From NCBI GenBank assembly GCA_015852425.1, contig JAAAIG010000836.1:1-16597 (forward strand): DNA of 16,597 nucleotides, in the 5' to 3' direction. Made by a program: the position numbers and the translations under genes. The notes under the pieces are model-generated. The model searched no databases and was not told the DNA's origin. It saw only the letters and a program-made list of their open reading frames with translations. This stretch comes from Gryganskiella cystojenkinii (lineage: Eukaryota; Mortierellomycota; Mortierellomycetes; Mortierellales; Mortierellaceae). This document shows positions 1 through 7,380 of the stretch, in pieces. Position 1 is the first letter of the stretch; each line of letters opens with the position of its first letter.

Positions 1-55
1 AAAAAAAGAAAAAAAAAAAAAAAAAAATAAAAAAAAGACCAAAAAAAAAAAAAAA
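1..55. repeat. A-rich low-complexity tract at the window edge
   Basis: Two long runs of A, interrupted by single G or T bases and a GACC, fill the first 55 bases. On the minus strand this is a T-rich tract inside what looks like the leader or first intron of a gene lying to the left. It could also be a slippage-prone simple repeat with no role. No coding potential is visible. Confidence 0.8.
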
Positions 56-749
56 TATCGAGGGACAATTGTGAAATGAAAAAAAAAGGTTCGAGCTCTC
101 TTCCAAGGGGTAAGGGATGAGAGACAAGGACGGTGGGTAGGAGCGGTGGGTTAGCGAGGGGATGGAAGGTTAGCAAATAATAAAATTTTTGCCAAAGAAA
201 CAAAAGAGAAATGAAAAAAAATGGAGAAAGGGAAAGAGGAGAGAGAGGTTGAGTATATGTGGGAGGCAGAGTGAGAGCGAGGGGGAGGGGGACAAGTGAG
301 GTAAGAAAAGGGGGACCTTAAATAGGAACCTGGAGTCGGTTGGTGTGGGGGTGCACAAGGAGTGCGTCTCCTTGGGCCGAGCTCAAATAGCTCTTTGTGC
401 ATGTATTGTGCATTTTGAAGGGGAATTTTCATCGTTCCATTCCGGGATAATAGCAAAAATGAACTATGAGCAAGAGCACGGGGTTGAGGTCAAGATGACA
501 AAGGAGCCAACTGGGAGTTCATTTCAATTTTTTTTTTTCCAAAGAAATCGCGTCTTCAAACAAAGAGGGTATGTGGTTTGAGAAAAAAAAGGGACAGATA
601 GAAGAGGGGAAAGTAAAGTCTTTGTTGACCGTTGCACGGTGGTTTGATTTTCTTTCAGGGCGGCAACACACCGGATAAAGATTTCGAAAGAACTCATCCA
701 GGCTACTTCTGCTCTTTTGCACCCTTTTTGTGGAAAATGTGTCTTCTAT
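56..749 (-). promoter_or_regulatory. Non-coding stretch with candidate minus-strand promoter and pyrimidine-rich leader
   Basis: Read on the minus strand, a TATA-like element TATTTAAG lies at 324-317. It is followed by about 300 nt of strongly pyrimidine-rich sequence that contains no ATG, the same style of leader seen before the ZNG1 start codon. CCCCT stress-element cores occur within 278-310, and a TTCCCC lies near 418-424. The simplest reading is the promoter and 5' leader of a minus-strand gene whose start codon is off the left edge. The part nearer 749 would hold the 3' UTR of ZNG1. Open frames on either strand here are low-complexity (Ser/Pro/Phe-rich) and look like by-products of the CT-rich strand. 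Confidence 0.4.
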
Positions 750-2165
750 TTATTGGACTTTGACATCGCCCTCGCTGAGTCTCAGAAACTGCGTGCAAGA
801 GACCAACAGTTTGGCCTTGTTACCAAGTCCTCGACCGATAAAGACAACTTTTCCCGCTTGACTTGAATCCTCCTGAGCAGATTGTTGCTGTTGCTGAGCC
901 GTAGCCTCTTTAACATCGTACAGTTCTTGGACTCCCTGGATTACGATCTGGGACCCAGCTGGCCGCCCTGAGGGTCTCAGAATACCCTTGACGCGCAAGA
1001 TATCCAGTTTTTGAGCGGGCTGCGTCGCTGCTGTCGTCGTTGAAGACGAGGGAGTCTCGAGTTCATCCAGGTTCAGTTCATGTTCTGGGATCTGGTGCTC
1101 CCACAACATCATCTGAAGCCAATGCTCAAAGAGGTGCTGATCCACAGTTGGACAATAGAAGGTCAAGGTTCTGGTCTCAATCGATCCATCCAGATGACTT
1201 GACGGTGAGGGCTTGTTAGGATGGTCGTTGTGCTCATGCCCACAGTTCTCTCCATGTACATGATTGGGATCGTTATGGTCGTGGTAGTCGAGTCCCTTGA
1301 TGCCCTGCTCGCTTTGCTCTAGTTCCTTGGCACGGACCGCATCAAAGGCCGCGATGTCGAGGACAAAGTTCAGATCAACCTTGGAGTGCTGAGTCCGGAC
1401 AATCTGAGCGACCCCGTTCATGGCCCGGCAATCGGCCTCGAGTCTGTCGACCTCGTCTTGGGAAACCAAGTCAATCTTGTTGAGGATCAATCGATCGGCC
1501 ATCGCAATCTGTTTCGCAGTCTCGTTTAGGGATCCATCTTCTTTTTTGACAGCGAGCTCTTTGCGGACGTTTCTGGAATCGACCAAGGTCACGATTCCAT
1601 CAAGGTAGATATCGCTTCCCAGGTCATCATCCATCCAAAAGATGGACGCGATCGGTCCTGGATCAGCCAAACCAGTGGTCTCGAGAAGGATGTAATCAAA
1701 CTTGCCCTTTTTCTTCATGAGGTTCTCGATCGCGAGAACACCGTTATCCTTGACGGTACAGCAAAGACAACCGTTCTTGAGCTCGAGCCATTCCTCGACG
1801 ACCTCGCCACCCATGCCGACGTTCATGGCTTGGTCGATCCCGCCTGTGTCACCAAACTCGTTGAGGATGACGGCGACCTTGAAATCGTGCTTCTCCGTCA
1901 GGATATAGTCAAGTAAGGTGGATTTACCGGACCCGAGGAACCCTGTGATGATGGTGATTGGGATCTTTTTCGTGGGGAGTTGACTGTCCTTGGACTCTGT
2001 TGTTGATCCGGCAGCGTCTGCGGATGTCAAGGTCTGAGGTTCCTCTGTGACGAGTTCGGGAATATCGTCATCGTCATCTTCTACTAGGTCAAGGAGGCCA
2101 GTTTGGGTCTTGGGGTCGTTTGTGGGCCCGGCCAGGGGAGGGCATTCGTCGTCCGAGAAGTCCAT
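750..2165 (-). CDS. ZNG1: ZNG1-type zinc metallochaperone GTPase (CobW/COG0523 family)
   Basis: A single-exon gene of 471 residues. The frame stays open upstream to 2294, but I start at the ATG at 2165-2163: it has an ideal context (ACC-ATG-G) and the extra 43 residues are a Phe/Ser/His-rich translation of a CT-rich leader. Visible in order are an N-terminal acidic region with [10 protein letters not shown] (7-16) and DIPELV (34-39); Walker A GFLGSGKS (75-82); the metal-binding CLCC (133-136, CxCC); [10 protein letters not shown] (162-171); the guanine-specificity NKID (229-232); a His-rich loop (295-315); and the CobW C-terminal domain (about 328-463), with a QQQQQ insert at 424-428. The run from VAVILNEFG through [15 protein letters not shown] closely follows animal CBWD/ZNG1. 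Family members use GTP hydrolysis to deliver zinc to clients, and type 1 methionine aminopeptidase is the established client of eukaryotic ZNG1. It is probably cytosolic, since no targeting signal follows the chosen start. Confidence 0.96.
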   Translation of the reverse strand: MDFSDDECPPLAGPTNDPKTQTGLLDLVEDDDDDIPELVTEEPQTLTSADAAGSTTESKDSQLPTKKIPITIITGFLGSGKSTLLDYILTEKHDFKVAVILNEFGDTGGIDQAMNVGMGGEVVEEWLELKNGCLCCTVKDNGVLAIENLMKKKGKFDYILLETTGLADPGPIASIFWMDDDLGSDIYLDGIVTLVDSRNVRKELAVKKEDGSLNETAKQIAMADRLILNKIDLVSQDEVDRLEADCRAMNGVAQIVRTQHSKVDLNFVLDIAAFDAVRAKELEQSEQGIKGLDYHDHNDPNHVHGENCGHEHNDHPNKPSPSSHLDGSIETRTLTFYCPTVDQHLFEHWLQMMLWEHQIPEHELNLDELETPSSSTTTAATQPAQKLDILRVKGILRPSGRPAGSQIVIQGVQELYDVKEATAQQQQQSAQEDSSQAGKVVFIGRGLGNKAKLLVSCTQFLRLSEGDVKVQ

Positions 2166-2515
2166 GGTTGTGAAAGTGAGAGAGAGGGAGGGCGAATGTG
2201 AAAAGAAAGAATGCAAAAGAATGTGAAAGAAGGCGTGGAAAAAAAAGAGCGGTATAATGCTCGTTATGTGACTGCGCATATTGGTCACGTGCAATGACGA
2301 TGGTTGATGGAGGAAAGATCCCTTCGCATTTGGATTGATTTCGCCACCAAACAGTTTTACCTGCGTTTCTCAGACAGACACACAGAGACAGACAGGACAA
2401 AGGCACAGGATCTCTTTGCACATCCATCGGAAAAGATCCCCTCCTCTCTCTCTTTCTCCAAAGACCGTGACGAGGCCGCATAACGCACATATACACTTTT
2501 ATATAGAAGTCAATC
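2166..2515. promoter_or_regulatory. Divergent promoter between ZNG1 and the NELF-C/D gene
   Basis: Only 350 bp separate two start codons pointing away from each other. Next to ZNG1 the minus strand is CT-rich. A perfect CACGTG E-box, preceded by T (the TCACGTG form favoured by Cbf1/USF-type bHLH factors), lies at 2286-2291. A CCCCT stress-element core lies at 2438-2442 inside a second CT-rich tract, and a TATA-like TTTTATATAG at 2497-2506. That TATA-like element is only about 10 nt from the NELF-C/D ATG at 2516, which is awkwardly close for an ordinary TATA-to-start distance. No clear TATA box faces ZNG1. Whether the E-box serves one gene or both cannot be told from sequence. Confidence 0.6.
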
Positions 2516-5479
2516 ATGGCCACAGTAAGCTCAAATGCAGGCGTTGGACGCGCTCAGTCTACAAGGCTATAGATTAATCTGCCAAGAGACTTTGCTAGCA
2601 TGAGTCTCTGTTTTATTTTGTTTCTCACTCTCCCCCCTCTCCCCTCTCTCCTAGAACACAGAAAGCAATGTGGATCAGATGATGAAATCGTTCCAGGAAC
2701 CGGATTCGATTCTGGAACCCAATATCCTCGAAATCATTGGAGCATTCATCAAAGAGGGAGGCAAGCCGCTCATGCTCGTAAATGCCCTCTCGAGCAGCTA
2801 TGTGGGCATGCCCGAGATGTGCAACCTTATGTCTGGATGGGCACGCGAGTTTGATATCGACCCTGTAGAAGTCATGCAAGAGGTACTAAAGGAGCAACTT
2901 ATGGACAAGTTTGATCCCGAAAGTGTCGACGCAAAGTTTATGACTGGAACAGTAAGTCAACAAGAGGGCTTGTTCTGTCCGTCATCATGACGGAAAACTG
3001 CCAGGAATGAATAACTAACAAGAAAAACAAAACCTTCACTACTGTGCCTCTTGTGCTCGTTACAGGAGACGCCAGAGTGGTTGCCAGTGATGATCCGACA
3101 CCCGTTCTGGCGATCTGTCATTTACGAACTGTCCGAAAAACATCAAAAATGCGCTCTCCTCAACTTTGCGATCCAGGTAAGCCAGAACAGCATTGTTGTT
3201 GACCAATTGTTTGTTTGAGAATATCACTGACGCGGAGCCATGGCGCAACATCTGATCGTCTTTCTTCAATTGACTCTTGTGTTGATAGCGTATTTCGGAT
3301 GCAGGATACCAGGGTGAGATTGCAAGTGTTGCAACAGCATCAACGTTTGTGAACGTGTTCTCAGGAGTGTTGATCGACTCGCTAGATAAACTTCGGGAAG
3401 AGGACGATGTTGGATTACTTGATAGGCTACCGGACTTGCTGGTATGAGTCTTTTAGCTATCGTCTCTTTGCTTGGACGTTGTACCCAAATCAGGTTCTGA
3501 CTCTGCATCTTGTCTTTTTTGACTCTTTTTTAGAAAGTATGCTGTCAAAGCGAGCACACGTACCTCTATACCCAGGTTCTGCTGTTCCGGCTCATGAAGA
3601 CAGACAGAGGCTTGCCTTTGAAGCGGATATCAAAGGAGCTGGAGTCAGGAGTACTCGAGAAGCACAACAAGTAACTTTCTTGTAGGATTTGATTGTCGAC
3701 ACAGTCAAATTGAACATGTCTAATGCAACTTTTTTAATTTCGGAACTCTCTATCTAGACCACCACTCATCTCTATATTGCGCATGTTACTGGCAGGCGCA
3801 TCCTCCAATGTGGCTAGTGCGATTTCTGCCATCTTGCAGTCAAGGGTACCTTCACCAGGAGATGTCATGCAGCTGCACCGAGCGTACTCAAGTCCAGATC
3901 CACCATCGACGTATTTCTTAAGAGATCCCGACTTTTTCGGTATGACTCTTATATGCTTTGAAGAATGTTTTTGGGAACGGAACCACAAAATCAACAGAGC
4001 TGGATCTGACGTTTTGCTGTTGTTCCACTTGCGCCATTAGAAATTATGTTGTCGTCAATCTTTGTGCCCAGCTTCAAGGGTGGCGTTGTCAGACAGGAGC
4101 ATAAAGAGAAATATCTGTGGCTGGTAGCCTATGCTGCAAGCGTGCACGAGGAAGACGACAAAGTGACAGACACTTCAGAAGTTGAGCCAACATACCGGGC
4201 TTTAACAGCACTCGAGGACACACTTTCGAAACGAGCTGCTGGAACGGACGTTACACCCATCCTTGGGAACCTCTTGCGCGCTATTGAGTAAGTGCATAGC
4301 CGCTTTCCCGTCCAGGACGTATTTATCGCATGAATGAGGCTGAATCATCGTGCATACTTGTATACTGACGACATTTACACACGCTTTGTTTTGACATAAC
4401 TTTCTTGTTTAGGACGCCGGTCGCATCAATGGCTTTGCTGTACTGGATTCAGTTTGTGATCACGGAAACGAGCTATATCGAGACGTACTTTAGAACTCAC
4501 GAGGTTCCTTTACCCCTGCTCTTGATCGAAGAGGTAAACAGGACAAGCTGAGTCGATTGGATTTGTCAGTGGGATCTCGCTGGGCTTAAGTTTTGATCAT
4601 GCTGACTGACGTGTGTGGTCCTTACTGTCGAACTTTTTGTTGGAAATCTAGATGGCATACAAGCACCCCCTGCAACAAACAGCTATCTTCGGGACGATGG
4701 TGGACTTTTTCGAGGCACCCTTGGAACTGAACCCCGAGATTATGGTAAGGAGGGAGTGGTAAAAAAGTCCTAGGTCCGCGGGATATTTTGTTGATCTTGT
4801 TGTTTTTGGTGGGCATTGTGATCACTCTACCCCTGCCACAACGCTACGTGTTCTGTGATGATCAAACAGCCACCAATGCATTGTGACTCAACATTCCACT
4901 CTTTTTTCCCCCGACTCTGCATGTGCATATAGATGACCTACCGCAAGTCCATCTTGGACAGGATGATCTACTTAATGCAACTGAATTATGTCATGCCTGT
5001 GCTTGACTACATCGTCGGCCGCGCTCGCAAGATTGATCAATCGTTGTCGATGCACTTTGTCAAGAAGGTGCTCGAGATGACCAAAGGCCCCTACTCTCGC
5101 AAGTTCATCGAGGGTATGGGCGACATGATCAGTGAGATTGTCGAGGTCGTCAAGAAGACAGATGCGGAAACTGTTGTCAAAGATTGGATTGGTAAGCTTT
5201 TTAAGGCCTGCGCCTCCTCTGTCGTAGGATTGGTCTAGTGGCAAAAGAAATGGAAAGGAGGACGTCTGTGTCACCTGGGCTTAGCGTTCTTTTGATTTTC
5301 TGCTCACATTTATTGCTTTTTTTACCCTTTTCTTTCCTCAATTAGATGAGGTCGTGACACAGCCTTTGGACGTAGAGATGCAAGACGCGACAGATGCCTC
5401 GGGCTCACTGTTGTCCGCAGATGTTGGCATGAGTACGATCCATGACATCAAACGTCGTCTGGAAGAATCCCGCCGATAA
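2516..5479 (+). CDS. NELFCD: NELF-C/D (TH1 family) subunit of negative elongation factor, 11 exons
   Basis: The spliced product is 580 residues, against 590/581 for human NELF-C/NELF-D. Exons: 2516-2524, 2655-2951, 3066-3176, 3289-3441, 3534-3670, 3758-3939, 4041-4287, 4413-4533, 4652-4744, 4933-5191, 5346-5479. All ten introns are GT-AG, 87-188 nt, with donors such as GTAAGT, GTAAGC and GTATGA, and the frame is kept across every junction. Family landmarks recalled from the animal protein occur in order: ETPEWL (103-108), ISDAGYQGEI (141-150), SEHTYLY (196-202), AYAASV (326-331) and LDRMIYL (458-464). NELF pauses RNA polymerase II near promoters; NELF-C/D bridges NELF-A and NELF-B. The last exon is acidic and then ends in RRLEESRR, unlike the animal tail. 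The 9-nt first exon (M-A-T) is the weakest part: it has a good ATG context and a GTAAGC donor, but a start at Met12 (2688) inside exon 2, giving 569 residues, is possible. Confidence 0.93.
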
Positions 5480-5510
5480 AGTGAAAAAGGAACAAAGCTC
5501 TCATTTGCAT

Positions 5511-5516
5511 AATAAA
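5511..5516 (+). terminator. Poly(A) signal AATAAA for the NELF-C/D gene
   Basis: A canonical AATAAA lies 32 nt after the TAA stop (5477-5479), followed by T-rich sequence. A second AATAAA at 5707-5712 on the same strand could serve as an alternative. The first site would give a very short 3' UTR. Confidence 0.65.
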
Positions 5517-5563
5517 AGATCAAGAAAGAAGTGAACGTGTGGGTGTATTTTTTTGAATGTTTG

Positions 5564-5569
5564 TTTATT
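5564..5569 (-). terminator. Poly(A) signal AATAAA for the zinc-finger gene
   Basis: TTTATT on the plus strand reads AATAAA on the minus strand, about 240 nt downstream of the zinc-finger stop. It is under 60 nt from the opposing NELF-C/D signal, so the two transcripts would end almost on top of each other. Confidence 0.45.
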
Positions 5570-5809
5570 GGGATTGCAGCGGAGAGGGAGTGCAATGGAG
5601 GTAACCCCAAAAGACGGTATAGTATGTGGTTATGTACAAGCTGAAGGAGAAAAGAACAAAGCAAAAAAGAAGAAAAACTAGGTTACAAGCAGGAGAGAGG
5701 AAAAGCAATAAAATAAAAAAAAAAGCAAACTGAGGAAAGTGGAGAACCCTTAGGAGCTCATTCCACGTCTATAATGTGTTTGTAGTTGTTGTTTTGTGTA
5801 TGTTTTTTT

Positions 5810-7180
5810 TTACAGCGAGTCCGAGTAAGCGACCAAGAAAGGCGTGAAGGCCGAGACAGTCTTCGATTTGTTGTGATCGTGCATAGCACTCTTGTTGGCA
5901 TGACGATGAATTCGGATATGCTGGTTCAAGTTATCGGATCTTGAGAACCGCTTTGTGCAATCCTCAATGGGGCACTCAAATGGCTTCTCGAGTGTGTGGA
6001 TCGATCGATAATGACGCTTCAAGTGTTCGGATCGCTTGAAGATCTTGCCACAGTCGAGGTGTTCACAGGTAAAGACCTTGCCACCAGCGGCAGCGACTGT
6101 GAAGCAGCTGTCAGGATCCAGTTGACTGGAGACACGACGACCACGGGACCTCTTGGGAGATTTCAAGGTCGTGGCGCCCTCTGAGGACTCGCGTTTGACA
6201 GAGTTGGAGGGAGAGGACTCGATCGAGGCCAGAGAGTTGGTTGAGGTCGTGGATGCGGAGGCACGAAGTGGGTGGATCATCTCCATGGAACCGTAATCTT
6301 CTGTCAGCGACATGGAAGGCTGGCTAAAAGTCCGGGCCAGCTCGCAGGGCGACATCGAGGACGAAGAGGAGACGGATGAGACCTCTGAGAGATTGGAGAT
6401 CGAGTTTGCGTAACTATGCGTGGGACGGAACCCATTGCTGTAATGCTGGTAATGAACATGATGTTGCTGGTTGTAAAGGCTTGGGGACATCTGAGCGGCG
6501 GCTGTGGCAGCGACAGAGGTGGCTGAGGCGGCTGTGGCCTCACAAATTTCGGAGATCTCACTGTCGGACAGGGAACGGGCCATGGCAGTGATCATGTAGT
6601 GGGTGTTGTTGAACTGTTGTTCAGTTGAAGGTTGGGAAGGGAAGAATTGGTACTCGGTCTCACCCTTGTGAGAGGATGGCAGTGGTGGAGAGCTCATCGC
6701 ATACTCGTTTTGTTGGATGTGGTGATGCTGAGCGGCGATGTGTTGCTGGAGCATCTGTTGTTGTTGTTGGTACTCGACCATGGGCTCGGAAGAATCAAAA
6801 TTGTTCGAGTTGTTGCTGGTATTGGGCAACTCCATAAAATTGGTCTGGGGAGAGGCAGCGTGGTCGCCGAGGATGGCCAGATGATGGTTTGGCTCCATAT
6901 CTTCCAAAGACACTGTCGTTGACGTGTAGGCTGAAGAGCAAGGTTGAAAGTGTTGGACGTGCGTGTGTTGTTGTGAGAGTGAAGGCGAAGGCGAGTGTTG
7001 GTGCTGCTGGTGGATCAGCTGTTGGTGGTACATCTGTTGTTGCTGTTGCATGTGGTGTTGTTGGAGTTGAAGTTGATGATGGAGCTGGTGGGCCCGCTGT
7101 TTCTGGTTATGTTGAATCGCGTACATTTGTTGTTGTGAAGAGGCTGAAGAGGCGGGTGTTGTCAGCGTCAAGGCGGTCAT
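5810..7180 (-). CDS. Msn2/Msn4-like two-finger C2H2 transcription factor, Q- and H-rich
   Basis: A single-exon gene of 456 residues. The start ATG at 7180 has A at -3, and an in-frame stop lies upstream with no other ATG before it. The N-terminal 160 residues are Gln/His-rich, with QQQQQ at 45-49 and 138-142. A Ser-rich stretch follows (268-276), then a basic patch [11 protein letters not shown] (340-350). Two fingers end the protein: C372-x4-C377-x12-H390-x4-H395 and C403-x4-C408-x12-H421-x3-H425. The helices RSEHLKRH and RSDNLNQH carry the same base-contacting residues as yeast Msn2/Msn4, so binding to AGGGG stress elements is predicted. Only 31 residues follow the second finger. RRVS (348-351) beside the basic patch fits a protein kinase A site, and RTFSQP (283-288) resembles a 14-3-3 mode-I site. 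True Msn2/4 orthology cannot be settled by eye, because this finger type is common in fungi. Confidence 0.93.
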   Translation of the reverse strand: MTALTLTTPASSASSQQQMYAIQHNQKQRAHQLHHQLQLQQHHMQQQQQMYHQQLIHQQHQHSPSPSLSQQHTHVQHFQPCSSAYTSTTVSLEDMEPNHHLAILGDHAASPQTNFMELPNTSNNSNNFDSSEPMVEYQQQQQMLQQHIAAQHHHIQQNEYAMSSPPLPSSHKGETEYQFFPSQPSTEQQFNNTHYMITAMARSLSDSEISEICEATAASATSVAATAAAQMSPSLYNQQHHVHYQHYSNGFRPTHSYANSISNLSEVSSVSSSSSMSPCELARTFSQPSMSLTEDYGSMEMIHPLRASASTTSTNSLASIESSPSNSVKRESSEGATTLKSPKRSRGRRVSSQLDPDSCFTVAAAGGKVFTCEHLDCGKIFKRSEHLKRHYRSIHTLEKPFECPIEDCTKRFSRSDNLNQHIRIHRHANKSAMHDHNKSKTVSAFTPFLVAYSDSL

Positions 7181-7297
7181 ATTCTTAGATGCGCAGAAGA
7201 GCAGAGACGAGTGACGATAAGAGTACGATGCGAGTGTGAATCAAAAGAAGATCTCCAAGGATGCCTTTTTTCAGTTTCTTTTTGCTTCGCTGCAAGT

Positions 7298-7380
7298 AGG
7301 GGTTATGAGATTCGATTTATATAAGAAAGTGTGGGAGAGTGAAAGTGTAGGATGAAGGAAAAAAGAGAAAAAAAGAGGGG
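7298..7380 (-). promoter_or_regulatory. Core promoter of the zinc-finger gene with TATA box and two AGGGG elements
   Basis: On the minus strand TATATAAAT lies at 7323-7315, about 135 nt before the ATG, which puts a start site near 7290 and gives a leader of about 110 nt. AGGGG, the stress-element core predicted to be bound by this gene's own product, occurs on the plus strand at 7298-7302 and 7376-7380. The two sites flank the TATA box. Confidence 0.65.

Larger units (their letters stand above)
5480..5809. other. Convergent 3' intergenic region
   Basis: This stretch of 330 nt lies between the stop codon of the NELF-C/D gene and the stop codon of the zinc-finger gene, which face each other. 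It is A-rich on the plus strand, holds poly(A) signals for both directions and has no convincing open frame. The plus strand just before the zinc-finger stop (about 5770-5810) is GT-rich. Confidence 0.7.

Noticed and set aside
82..100. GGTTCGAGCT as a tRNA B-box, also at about 10078-10087
   Set aside because: No matching T-arm stem, A-box or cloverleaf could be drawn at either place.
151..456. Pro/Ser-rich open frames on the minus strand near the left edge
   Set aside because: They are translations of a pyrimidine-rich leader with no domain, and they overlap a TATA-like element.
2166..2294. Upstream extension of ZNG1 to an earlier ATG at 2294
   Set aside because: The extra 43 residues are a Phe/His/Ser-rich reading of a CT-rich leader, while the ATG at 2165 has an ideal context and begins the acidic N terminus expected of the family.
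2089..2523. 144-codon minus-strand frame overlapping the ZNG1 start and its promoter
   Set aside because: It is a shadow in another frame of ZNG1 and of the divergent promoter, and would overlap the exon 1 ATG of NELF-C/D.
6376..7188. Several 60-100 codon plus-strand frames opposite the zinc-finger gene
   Set aside because: They are antisense readings of CAG/CAA-rich polyglutamine coding sequence.
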